From Culex pipiens pallens (lineage: Eukaryota; Arthropoda; Insecta; Diptera; Culicidae): a stretch of 64,000 nt of DNA. Positions 21,308 through 32,916 of the stretch are shown here, in pieces (position 1 is the first letter of the stretch; every line of letters starts with the position of its first letter). The translations under genes and the position numbers were made by a program. Location of the stretch: contig NC_068939.1 of the NCBI RefSeq assembly GCF_016801865.2, forward strand, positions 134,449,116-134,513,115. Reading direction: 5' to 3'. The notes beneath the pieces were generated by a model, which worked only from the letters and a program-made list of their open reading frames with translations, was not told the origin of the DNA and ran no database searches.

Positions 21308-22505
21308 GGGTGGCTCGACATGATCGATTTTTCAGAACAGGCATTTACCGGTCCCATTTGGGCCCCCAAACAACCCCCCAAAATTTGGGAGCGATTGGGT
21401 TTGACCCGGCTTTCCGCAAAGCGTTTCAAATTTGTATGGAAATTTGTATGGGAAAACCCTCTTTTTTACATTTTAATTTTTATCATTTTCATTTTTCACT
21501 CAATTTAAAAACTAACACCGTAGAAGTATAGCCCTGAATGTCCTCTAAAAGTTTGCCGAAGAAAGTATGGTTCTATCTTGATTCTGAAAAAAGATACAGA
21601 GTTTTTAAAAGAGGCATTTCAAAATAAGTGCTGAAAATTATATTTCTTGCCAACACTGCCAGTTATTCGGTAGATATTTCAAAATCTTATTTTTTAACGT
21701 AATACGGAAGTAACCTAGCAAAATGGTGTCATAGAAAAATTTGTTGTATATGAATGTGGCTTTTATTTAAAAATATTGACATGCAGGGTGACACACCTAC
21801 AGGGTGTCAACCAAGCCCTAACTTCTACTGGTGACCTTTTAGAGCGTTGGTGTTTTAGGTTGTTAAGCTACTTATTCCAAGAAATTTTGACATAATTGGA
21901 AGACAGGGTGGCACATCTACAGGGTGTCAAACCATTTCTCGTTTCTATTTAAGACCTTTTTGATCACTGTAAAGTGTGCGAAAAAGGGCACAAATCTTAA
22001 AAGGAACAAAATAACGTAAAAAGTCATTTTTTCACATAAAATTTCCTGGGGAATCGATTGCGCATGATTAAAAACAGTTTCCGATCTTGCAAATTTAATT
22101 TTACATAAAAAATTAGGTCGAAAAAATTTATGTACAAGATTTATTTTTACAAAAATCGCTATTTAAAAAAATTATAACTCGTCGGAAAATTTTTGATCCA
22201 GACTTCAAAACGGCTTAAAACATGCGGGGTTTTGTCATACAACATATAAAAAAAATCAAAGATTAAAAAATACGGATTTTGGGTAACAGATTTTTTGTGA
22301 AAAAAGTTAGGCCGTTGCAAATATTTTTCAAAGTTTATGTCGCCCCCCCTTCAAAATTGGTCTGAAAATCAGGGGGCAAAAAAAATATTTTTCCAAAAAA
22401 CTTCAAAATTTCCATGAAAATAGAAGGCCCAACTGGGACCGGAAAATGCCTGTTCTGATTGAATTAGTCCATTTTGAAATTTTCCCATACAACTTCAAGC
22501 CACCC
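21308..22505. mobile_element. MITE-like element with GGGTGGCTCGA termini and TA target
   Basis: The left terminus gggtggctcgacatgatcga and the right terminus 'cttcaagccaccc' are inverted and flanked by TA (21306-21307, 22506-22507). Inner landmarks 'cagaacaggcatttaccggt' and 'accggaaaatgcctgttctg' are also inverted. The middle includes 'cagggtgacacacctacagg' and 'cagggtggcacatctacagg' (21785, 21905), a short internal direct repeat. Near the right end, a stretch around 22310-22400 matches the ends of the PIF-like MITE at 62755. There is no transposase ORF. Confidence 0.7.
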
Positions 22506-22958
22506 TAGTATACACTACACACAACAACGTATTTGCGAATGTTACATCATTTATGATTTAACACTTGCAACGTCATTAAACATTTACATTAAAATGCAAT
22601 TTGATGTAAATTTGCATCAATTTCTACGTAAAAACATGATTTTACGTGTGATTCAACCGTTTACGTCGAATCTAAAGTTTAAATCAACTGAGCTTACATG
22701 TCATTCATTTTTTTCCGTGTCGAGTAAATTCACATTTTATTGTCTGTGTATAAGCACCATTCTTCGTTAAAAATTTGCAGGATACTTTTTAAAAATATGC
22801 AAAAAAATTAATGCTATCATCCTGTAGAAAACAACTTTTTGTTTGGTTCGATTTCATCGGAGATATTCCGTAAACGGGCGAGACAATGTTAGGCTGAAGA
22901 TTTTTTTGAAAAATCAAAAATACGAATTAAATACAAACGAAATGCTAAAGAACCAGAG

Positions 22959-23457
22959 TAGAGCGTCCAATTTCCCGGGGTTACAAAATTCCCGGGAAAC
23001 GGGCAATTTTCAACAAATTTCCCGGGAAATCCCGGGAATTCCCGGGAAATTTGAAATTAATCAAAAATTATTGTGATCCTGCTTCTGAATAATACTTTGC
23101 AACAAAACTGTATAAAACAGCTTCTTTAATGGTCAAAATGAATATAAGGATTAATTAATCGCTTGATCGCTTGTAAAATCATACAAAATCATGCAGAAAA
23201 TATGTAGCTCAGGGGTGCTCAAAGATTTTGAATGGCGGGCCAAATTTGAAGCTTACATGAACTAGTTTCTTTCATTATTTTTTCGTAGATTTTCAGAACA
23301 TTGGGGCCAAAAAGTTAGGAAAATGTATAATTTCACATGAATTTCCGGAATTCCCGGGAAATAAACAAATTTCCCGGGAAACGGGAAATATATTTTTTCG
23401 GGAAATTCCAGAAATTCCCAGGAATTTTTTTCCCGGGACGGGAAATTGGACGCTCTA
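22959..23457. mobile_element. Short element with TAGAGCGTCCAATTTCCCGGG termini
   Basis: Inverted ends, 'tagagcgtccaatttcccgg' and its complement, close at 23457. Flanking octamers AACCAGAG (22951-22958) and GACCAGAG (23458-23465) match at 7 of 8 positions, which suggests a hAT-type 8-bp duplication. The subterminal parts consist of repeated 'tttcccgggaa' units in both orientations. Inside, 23211-23255 is a fragment of the hAT-like left end seen at 15087. Confidence 0.7.
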
Positions 23458-24739
23458 GACCAGAGATTGGTCGAGAAGTGTTCAAAGTACCTCAAGAAGT
23501 ATTTTAGAAACCAATCGGATTCTTTGGGCAATTTTACACTAAGAACAGCTGAAATTACTTTTCAAGTTACATTTTTTGTGTCGTATGAAGTGAATTCAAT
23601 AACATCTTCAGATTATTGGCATTTTCAGTATAACAAGTTTCTTGAAAAATTTCGATGTTTATTTTATTCGAGCTTCAGTTCAAGTTAACAAACTTAGATA
23701 AGCAAACGTTTAACTGGATTTTTTTTTTCAAGAAACATCAAAAATAACCTAACTAATGGTCCACTTGACGCGATCAATTCAATTGCACACTTTCAGGCTG
23801 AAATTAGTAAGAAACAATGTGATACTCAAAGTCTCCCTGGTTATTCAAAAATATGCTTTTTTCAATAATAATAAATATTTCGTAGTAAATACCTGCATTG
23901 GAAGATTTTTTTCTCTTTTAAAAAAGATGCACTATTTTCAAAATATTTACTGATGTAGTTTGCATCGGATTTTTGATTAGAAAATCAAATAAATTAAAAT
24001 TAATTAAATGTGTTCCGAGATCATGATTTCATTTGCTTCTGATGACTTTCAAGTATCGTTGGGTCAAGTGACAGGATGTTTGCTGATATAGATTCTGAGA
24101 ACAATACTTTCAAAATGTTATTTCCGGCTTCTTCTAAGAAAATTCATGAAATCTATGCAATTTCATCACATTTAAGAAAAAGCATTCCTAGATTATGATG
24201 TCTTTGCTTCTGATGAATGAAAACTATATTTTGGCCAAGTTACAGGAGGTTTCGTAAAGCTGATTTTAAAATGGCTGTTATTAAAAACTACATCGGAAAA
24301 CTTTCTGGAAGATGGCTAAGAGACATTTTTTAATCATCAGAAGCATCATACACTCGGAATGCCTATACATCAAGCTGATGTTATTGTGTAGATTTTATTG
24401 ATTTTCTAAAATAAGCTGATGTAAAATCTCGTTTTTTCATGTTTGAGGAACCTAGAGTCGCGTTCCTAAACAAAATCAAGAGCATTCTTCCTTGTTGTTC
24501 CAGACACTTTTTTGGATTCAAATTTGGCACTGCACATTTGGGAACTCACATTCAGTTGCTCTTTTGTATCTCAACATTTCACCCACTTCGGACGCGATTC
24601 TTCATCACGCGGAAACTGGAAACGGACCTCTTTTGACCTCCCAACATTCAGCTTACGCACAAAAACAAGCGCAACGCTTTGTTTTTCTGCGCAAGAGAAG
24701 TATTCTAAAAAAAAAGAAATATATCTATATATATAAAAA

Positions 24740-25015
24740 ATTTCGACAGTTTTGTTCGAACGCGAATCAGTTCAATACGGAGTGTCGGATCGAGGTGCTT
24801 TTTGTTGCGTTGGGTTCGTAAAAGACCAAGGAAGGTTCTTACGCTAACTAATTGAAACTTTGGCCACCCTGGAACCGATTCCGGAGCATCGGCAAATTGT
24901 ATGGAGAAAGTTACGTAAAATCATATTTTGATCACAGGAGGCTGAATAAGCAAAAATTCAAAAAACGTCAACAAACGAAAAAAGGAAAAACGAAGTTTGT
25001 CGGGTAAGGCTTGTT
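24740..25015 (+). repeat. Dispersed repeat, inverted copy at 43300-43570
   Basis: About 275 bp, including 'ttgttcgaacgcgaatcagt', 'gcgttgggttcgtaaaagac', 'ggccaccctggaaccgattc' and 'acgaagtttgtcgggtaagg', is repeated in inverted orientation at 43300-43570 with moderate divergence. Neither copy encodes a recognisable protein. The element type is unknown. Confidence 0.65.
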
Positions 25016-25169
25016 TTATATATTTTTGTTAAAATTTGGTAACGGTCTTCTGTTCGTGTAATCCAACTTCTCAAAAACATATTTTGGTGTTAATGTAATT
25101 TTAACACAACAGCGTCGAGAAAACTTTTGAAGTTAGTTGCTTGTTATTTCGTCGCTGTAGTGCTAATTT

Positions 25170-25565
25170 GTCGCACGTGCATTTTTGGCCAAATGGAGTC
25201 AAAATTCAATTTTAATCCTGAGGTATTCAATAAAAACACGAAAAACTCCGTGCATTTTTTTCACTTTTCAGAAGCAAGAAGGTTCAATTTTGTCGTGCTA
25301 TCTTGAAACACCCTGAAAATTGCTGTACGTGCGACAACTGCCCAAAGGGATTTCAGGTCAGAACACGTTTGACACACGTACATGCCCGACTACCGTAAAC
25401 ATTTGTAATTATAACTCGGGACTCCGGCAACCAAATTCAACCAAACTTCAGGACAATGCACAGAATGGTCAACCAAACAAAACGTGTTTGTTATTGTTTA
25501 CATTGCGCGTTTTTCTCGGAACGTCTAAAAGCGACGTGCGACAAGTAAACACGACAGCGTCGATT
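25170..25565 (+). repeat. Dispersed repeat, partner of 50120-51030
   Basis: This block contains 'aaagggatttcaggtcagaa', 'cacgtacatgcccgactacc', 'aatgcacagaatggtcaacc' and 'gcgacgtgcgacaagtaaac'. Its reverse complement occurs at about 50120-50160 and 50600-51030, where a SINE interrupts it. A shorter related piece lies near 54000-54130. No coding potential was recognised. Confidence 0.6.
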
Positions 25566-25828
25566 TGTGGGAAGCATCAATTTTTAACGGAGAATATTTT
25601 AAGAAGTAAAATAACAAGTTTACAATGTTTGAATGTTTCAATATAGTTATTAAGTGACACGTAAGTATCTGGTTGTCTATTGACGTTAGTCAAACCAATA
25701 TTATCACTCACCTTAATCTGTACCGTATAGCACCTTTTACTAGTGTATTCGCGTCTGTAGTAGATGTTCAATCGTCCGATTCACCTTAAACTAATTTTTT
25801 TTTTTATTTTTTGTTCCCCCCAATCCAG

Positions 25829-25986
25829 GCGCTCCTCGATAGGCACCTTCATCCGGCCGCAGTCGACGGGATCGGCCGGCACCGAGGGCGGTGCCCACGA
25901 CAAGCAGAAGAAGCCCCCACCAAAGCTGGACTACCGGTCGATGGTTTCGATCGACGACATGCCGACCCTCTTCGTCAGCTTCGACA
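25829..25986 (+). CDS. mtd: mtd / OXR1-like gene, exon RSSIGTFIRPQ...DDMPTLFVSFD
   Basis: This 158-bp exon follows 'caatccag' and ends GACA|GTAAGT. After the base completing the previous codon it reads RSSIGTFIRPQSTGS, a short Gly/Lys-rich stretch (KQKKPPPKLDYRSMVSIDD) and MPTLFVSFD. YRSMVSIDDMP-LFVSFD is a conserved OXR1/mustard block that leads into LIPRPAR on the next exon. It ends with one base (A), which the next exon completes to Lys. The acceptor phase is compatible with joining directly to the exon ending at 14051 or to the cassette exon ending at 14684. Confidence 0.9.
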
Positions 25987-27906
25987 GTAAGTGTCCGGAA
26001 ATTGTTATTTAAATGTATTTTTTTTCTGTTAGGATTTCTTTAAATTTTTGTTTTTTTTTTCTCTCGAACGATTGCGTTGTTTTGATTTTTTTATTGGATT
26101 TAACTAACTTAGTTGATCTCCAAGGGCTTAGTCTTGTGCAGATCCTATCGAAATTGACGCTAGTTTAGCAAGTTGTTCTCAATTTTTGTTATGTTACTTT
26201 TTCAATCGTTAGTTGTTTTGTTTGTTCCAAGTTACTTGCACGATCAGTTACTTCAGCTGTACGAGCGTTCATTCCGGACTACAGCCTCAAACTCGCAAAA
26301 CTCTTACGCACCGTGAATGTAGCAAAGCAAATCTCAAATTCAAACAAATTCACGCAGCTCATTCTCATTCCAAGCACCAACACCACCACGCAGTACGTCG
26401 AGTACTGGCACAACTGTCTCTCTTTCTCTCTTTGCTGTAACGCATCGTTATTATTTGAAAATTTGAATTTTCGCAAAAGCAGTGCAAAAAAAAAACCGTT
26501 CGAAATATGCCCATACTGCCAAATATTCTCAACCCATTCATGTAATTTCCTTTCGTTAAATTTTCTTTTTCTTTTTCTCGCCAACAAAAAAAAACCAAAC
26601 CACAAATCAAAAATAAAATGTACAAACCACACACCAATACGTTACCAATCTGACTGTCTACTCTACTGTCTGTACCAACCACCTGTAAAACACAAACACC
26701 CCACCACACATCCGTTCATCAACCACCCCAGTGAGGGCGCCCTTGTTTCCGCAACTCGAGAAACTTGGTAGGTTCAGAGTTCTCGGAGCAGAACTTGGCT
26801 CAGCCAGCGTGTAAAGTATACGATTTATCTCTTCCGCTTACGGTACACTCTACTTGGTACTCACACATACAGACACACACCCTTTCCATTTGTAAACAAA
26901 CGAAACTGGTTCAAATTTTGGATTGTGAAAATTGTTTCGTCTTCTCTTAGAATTGAGCAATCTTCTCTTGTATTGAGAATTTTGTAGATATTCTGAAGTT
27001 TGTTGAAGTTTGAATTTAATACTACTACCTGAGAAAACAAAAAAATCTTCGGCGAGTGTGCCTGAACGAGGAATAGAGAAAAAGTGGTAGAAAGAGAATG
27101 ATCTTCTGATAATCACGAGATACAAGACGATAACTCACAAACTAGAGTGCCCGTCGCTACACATTCTGATATTTTGGTGCAGGAATCATCAAATGATAGT
27201 TTTTTCTATCACTCATTTACAACACTGATTAATAGTTAAGTGTTTTAAGATGACGTCATTCAAGTCAAATCGACGTCAAATCAAACACCATGATATGAAG
27301 CATTCCAATAGATCCAAAGTTTGAACCAGTTCCACCCACAAATACTTCAATTACTCTGAAACTCTATCATCCATGAATATCTTTCGTTGGTCTTCGCAAC
27401 TGTCTTCTTTCTGTCTTGGAATCACGTCATTTCCCGTTGTTGTTGTGTGCGTGTGTGTGATGTACGGGCTCTCATATCACTGTTTTGAAGCAGAGAATGA
27501 CCATCATCATTTGGATAATACATTTGTATTCACTACTCCTCCAAAAAAAAAATGCTTGTTTATTTCTTGATGTCCTCTCAACACTTCTAAACCTTTGTTG
27601 ATTCTTGCAATATCGCAAACGATTATTCGGTTGTGAATTTTTTAAACCTGTTTCTAAATAAAAAATAAATAAAATAAAAACAATGTAAGTACTTATCATC
27701 TGGATGTCCTCGCCCCGTACTCATCATCACAACCGTGCCGCTTTGACCGTTGTTGCATCCCTCGTTTGACATTGCTCGATGTTGTACAGAACCGTTTACT
27801 TGTTGTTGATGTTCTTGTTGTCCACTCACACACCTTTTCACAAATCGGTGAACCATCCGCGCTCGTATCCGTTCAAGTTCTAACCTTTATTCCTCGTCGC
27901 CCACAG
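25987..27906 (+). other. 1.9-kb mtd intron without recognisable elements
   Basis: The donor GTAAGT is at 25987 and the acceptor 'cgtcgcccacag' ends at 27906. The sequence is AT-rich with pyrimidine tracts, a (GT)n-like stretch near 27440-27465 and short ORFs of no recognised family. No palindromic element or long repeat was seen. Confidence 0.7.
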
Positions 27907-28069
27907 AGCTCATCCCGCGGCCGGCCCGCGCCTGTCCGGATCCACCGATGTACCTGCGGTTGCGCATGGGCCGCAAACAGGGCAAGAACACCCCGCTGCC
28001 GACCACGGTCATGTCGTACGGCAAGAACAAGCTCCGGCCCGAGTACTGGTTCAGCATCCCGAAGAACAA
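27907..28069 (+). CDS. mtd: mtd / OXR1-like gene, exon LIPRPAR...PEYWFSIPKNK
   Basis: This 163-bp exon lies between 'cccacag' and AA|GTGAGT. With the A from the previous exon it reads K-LIPRPARACPDPPMYLRLR, MGRKQGKNTPLPTTVMSYGK and NKLRPEYWFSIPKNK. This is the strongly conserved OXR1/NCOA7 region upstream of the TLDc domain, where PPLYLR-R and YWFSIP are family hallmarks. Two bases remain (AA), which the next exon completes to Lys. Because the frame has no internal ATG near its start, it is easily missed by ORF-based scanning. Confidence 0.92.
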
Positions 28070-28136
28070 GTGAGTTGGGGATGGCACAATAACCGGTGTA
28101 GAAGTGGGTTGTAACGTCATTTGTGAACGCTTCTAG

Positions 28137-28284
28137 GGTGGACGAACTGTACCGGTTCCTGACCGCCTGGGTGCAGCACCTGTACGGCGAGCTGGACGAG
28201 AAGGCCATCAAGGAGCGCGGCTACGAGCTCATCCAGATCGACACCGAGTGGACCTCCAAGGGAGGTGCCGGCAGCCCGACCAAG
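28137..28284 (+). CDS. mtd: mtd / OXR1-like gene, exon VDELYRFLTAWVQHLYG
   Basis: This 148-bp exon follows a 67-bp mini-intron (28070-28136) ending 'cgcttctag', and ends ACCAAG|GTTAGT in phase 0. It encodes KVDELYRFLTAWVQHLYGEL and DEKAIKERGYELIQIDTEWT followed by SKGGAGSPTK. VDELY-FL--W-P/QHLYG is the most recognisable OXR1 motif between the GRAM and TLDc domains. The next in-frame exon is more than 10 kb away across a minisatellite and a LINE. Confidence 0.92.
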
Positions 28285-28305
28285 GTTAGTTAAAAGACAA
28301 AAATA

Positions 28306-31300
28306 CAAACAAAACCGACAAAAACGACAAAAACGACAAAAACGACAAAAACGTCAAAAACGACAAAAACGACACAAACGTCAAAAACGACAAAAACGAC
28401 ACAAACGACAAAAACGACAAAAACGACAAAAACGACAAAAACGACAAAAACGACAAAAACGACAAAAACGACAAAAACGACAAAAACGACAAAAACGACA
28501 AAAACGACAAAAACGACAAAAAACGACAAAAAACGACAAAAACGACAAAAACGACAAAAACGAAAAAAATTACAACAATTATAAAAATTACAAAAATTAC
28601 AAAAATTACAAAAATTACAAAAATTACAAAAATTACAAAAATTACAAAAATTACAAAAATTACAAAAATTACAAAAATTACAAAAATTACAAAAATTACA
28701 AAAATTACAAAAATTACAAAAATTACAAAAATTACAAAAATTACAAAAAATACAAAAATTACAAAAATTACAAAAATTACAAAAATTACAAAAATTACAA
28801 AAATTACAAAAATTACAAAAATTACAAAAATTACAAAAATAACAAAAATTACAAAAATTACAAAACTTACAAAAATTACAAAAATTACAAAAATTACAAA
28901 AATTACAAAAATTACAAAAATTACAAAAATTACAAAAATTACAAAAATTACAAAAATTACAAAAATTACAAAAATTACAAAAATTACAAAAATTACAAAA
29001 ATTACAAAAATTACAAAAATTACAAAAATTACAAAAATTACAAAAATTACAAAAATTACAAAAATTACAAAAATTACAAAAATTACAAAAATTACAAAAA
29101 TTACAAAAATTACAAAAATTACAAAAATTACAAAAATTACAAAAATTACAAAAATTACAAAAATTACAAAAATTACAAAAATTACAAAAATTACAAAAAT
29201 TACAAAAATTACAAAAATTACAAAAATTACAAAAATTACAAAAATTACAAAAATTACAAAAATTACAAAAATTACAAAAATTACAAAAATTACAAAAATT
29301 ACAAAAATTACAAAAATTACAAAAATTACAAAAATTACAAAAAATACAAAAATTACAAAAATTACAAAAATTACAAAAATTACAAAAATTACAAAAATGA
29401 CAAAAATGACAAAAATGACAAAAATGACAAAAATGACAAAAATGACAAAAATGACAAAAATGACAAAAATGACAAAAATGACAAAAATGACAAAAATGAC
29501 AAAAATGACAAAAATGACAAAAATGACAAAAATGACAAAAATGACAAAAATGACAAAAATGACAAAAATGACAAAAATGACAAAAATGACAAAAATGACA
29601 AAAATGACAAAAATGACAAAAATGACAAAAATGACAAAAATGACAAAAATGACAAAAATGACAAAAATGACAAAAATTACAAAAATGACAAAAATGACAA
29701 AAATGACAAAAATGACAAAAATGACAAAAATTACAAAAATTACAAAAATTACAAAAATTACAAAAATTACAAAAATTACAAAAATTACAAAAATTACAAA
29801 AATTACAAAAATTACAAAAATTACAAAAATTACAAAAATTACAAAAATTACAAAAATTACAAAAATTACAAAAATTACAAAAATTACAAAAATTACAAAA
29901 ATTACAAAAATTACAAAAATTACAAAAATTACAAAAATTACAAAAATTACAAAAAATACAAAAATTACAAAAATTACAAAAATTACAAAAATTACAAAAA
30001 TTACAAAAATTACAAAAATTACAAAAATTACAAAAATTACAAAAATTACAAAAATTACAAAAATTACAAAAATTACAAAAATTACAAAAATTACAAAAAT
30101 TACAAAAATTACAAAAATTACAAAAATTACAAAAATTACAAAAATTACAAAAATTACAAAAATTACAAAAATTACAAAAATTACAAAAATTACAAAAATT
30201 ACAAAAATTACAAAAATTACAAAAATTACAAAAATTACAAAAATTACAAAAATTACAAAAATTACAAAAATTACAAAAATTACAAAAATTACAAAAATTA
30301 CAAAAATTACAAAAATTACAAACATTACAAAAATTACAAAAGCTACAAAAATTACAAAAATTACAAAAATTACAAAAATTACAAAAATTACAAAAATTAC
30401 AAAAATTACAAAAATTACAAAAATTACAAAAATTACAAAAATTACAAAAATTACAAAAATTACAAAAATTACAAAAATTACAAAAATTACAAAAATTACA
30501 AAAATTACAAAAATTACAAAAATTACAAAAATTACAAAAATTACAAAAATTACAAAAATTACAAAAATTACAAAAATTACAAAAATTACAAAAAATACAA
30601 AAATTACAAAAATTACAAAAATTACAAAAATTACAAAAATTACAAAAATTACAAAAATTACAAAAATTACAAAAATTACAAAAATTACAAAAATTACAAA
30701 AATTACAAAAATTACAAAAATTACAAAAATTACAAAAATTACAAAAATTTCAAAAATTACAAAAATTTTAAAAATTACAAAATTTTTAAAAATTACAGAA
30801 ATTACAAAAATGACAAAAATGACAAAAATGACAAAAATGACAAAAATGACAAAAATGACAAAAATGACAAAAATGACAAAAATGACAAAAATGACAAAAA
30901 TGACAAAAATGACAAAAATGACAAAAATGACAAAAATAACAAAAATGACAAAAATGACAAAAATGACAAAAATGACAAAAATGACAAAAATGACAAAAAT
31001 GACAAAAATGACAAAAATGACAAAAATGACAAAAATGACAAAAATGACAAAAATGACAAAAATGACAAAAATGACAAAAATGACAAAAATGACAAAAATG
31101 ACAAAAATGACAAAAATGACAAAAATGACAAAAATGACAAAAATGACAAAAATGACAAAAATGACAAAAATGACAAAAATGACAAAAATTACAAAAATTA
31201 CAAAAATTACAAAAATTACAAAAATTACAAAAATTACAAAAATTACAAAAATGACAAAAATGACAAAAATGACAAAAATGACAAAAATGACAAAAATGAC

Positions 31301-32490
31301 AAAAATGACAAAAATGACAAAAATGACAAAAATGACAAAAATGACAAAAATGACAAAAATGACAAAAATGACAAAAATGACAAAAATGACAAAAATGACA
31401 AAAATGACAAAAATGACAAAAATGACAAAAATGACAAAAATGACAAAAATGACAAAAATGACAAAAATGACAAAAATGACAAAAATGACAAAAATGACAA
31501 AAATGACAAAAATGACAAAAATGACAAAAATGACAAAAATGACAAAAATGACAAAAATGACAAAAATGACAAAAATGACAAAAATGACAAAAATGACAAA
31601 TATGACAAATATGACAAAAATGACAAAAATGACAAAAATGACAAAAATGACAAAAATGACAAAAATGACAAAAATGACAAAAATGACAAAAATGACAAAA
31701 ATGACAAAAATGACAAAAATGACAAAAATGACAAAAATGACAAAAATGACAAAAATGACAAAAATGACAAAAATGACAAAAATGACAAAAATGACAAAAA
31801 TTACAAAAATTACAAAAATTACAAAAATTACAAAAATTACAAAAATTACAAAAATTACAAAAATTACAAAAATTACAAAAATTACAAAAATTACAAAAAT
31901 TACAAAAATTACAAAAATTACAAAAATTACAAAAATTACAAAAATTACAAAAATTACAAAAATTACAAAAATTACAAAAATTACAAAAATTACAAAAATT
32001 ACAAAAATTACAAAAATTACAAAAATTACAAAAATTACAAAAATTACAAAAATTACAAAAATTACAAAAATTACAAAAATTACAAAAATTACAAAAATTA
32101 CAAAAATTACAAAAATTACAAAAATTACAATAATTACAAAAATTACAAAAATTACAAAAATTACAAAAATTACAAAAATTACAAAAATTACAAAAATTAC
32201 AAAAATTACAAAAATTACAAAAATTACAAAAATTACAAAAATTACAAAAATTACAAAAATTACAAAAATTACAAAAATTACAAAAATTACAAAAATTACA
32301 AAAATTACAAAAATTACAAAAATTACAAAAATTACAAAAATTACAAAAATTACAAAAATTACAAAAATTACAAAAATTACAAAAATTACAAAAATTACAA
32401 AAAATACAAAAATTACAAAAATTACAAAAATTACAAAAATCACAAAAATGACGCAAATGACACAAATGACACAAATGACACAAATGACAA
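28306..32490. repeat. Very long 9-bp minisatellite (AAAAAYKAC-type units)
   Basis: About 460 near-perfect tandem 9-mers form 4.1 kb. The unit is acaaaaacg at the left end (28306-28560), then acaaaaatt and acaaaaatg in alternating homogeneous blocks: TTAC at about 28567-29395, 29726-30800, 31188-31247 and 31800-32435, and TGAC at about 29396-29725, 30806-31187 and 31248-31799. Since 9 is divisible by 3, all frames without stops stay open and give giant artificial ORFs on both strands. The right end is degenerate (32440-32700). Confidence 0.95.
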
Positions 32491-32916
32491 AAAAGAACAA
32501 ATTCGACGAAAACTACGAAAATGAAAAAATGTCAAAAATGACAAAAACGACAAAAACGACGAAAACTACGAAAACGACAAACGACACAAAAGACAAAATA
32601 GACAAAAACGACAAAAATGAAAACTATGAAAAAAAAAAACGACAAACTACATAAAAACAAACGCTTAAAACGACGAAAAAGACAAAAACGACAAAAAAAC
32701 AGTGTCTTGCGAACCTTCGTGGTGAACGGACACTAGAGCTGCGGTATTTTTTACTACCTAAGCTCAGAGTTATTTCAAACAAAATTCACAGTCTTTTTAA
32801 AGACTACCTGAGTTACTTTCCAAAATTCTAAACAGTCTTTTCAAGACTAACCCCACCTGAAATTTTGTTGTATTTTACAAACGAAGCCATCTTTTTAAGA
32901 GAACTTTGCTTGCAAA

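Larger units (their letters stand above)
14685..25828 (+). other. 11.1-kb mtd intron with nested DNA elements and a BEL/Pao insertion
   Basis: The intron runs from GTAATT at 14685 to the acceptor 'ccccccaatccag' ending at 25828. GG from the upstream exon plus G from the downstream exon gives Gly, so the join is in frame. Listed elements occupy much of it. The stretches 14685-15086, 20945-21305, 22508-22950, 23466-24739 and 25600-25800 show no supported feature. The 24000-24430 stretch contains loosely repeated phrases such as 'tttgcttctgatga'. Confidence 0.7.

Noticed and set aside
28265..32654. Giant ORFs (over 1000 codons) on both strands
   Set aside because: They are reading frames through a 9-bp tandem array. 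The unit length is divisible by three and the units lack stops in those frames. The translated product is a pure repeat and no gene signal is present.
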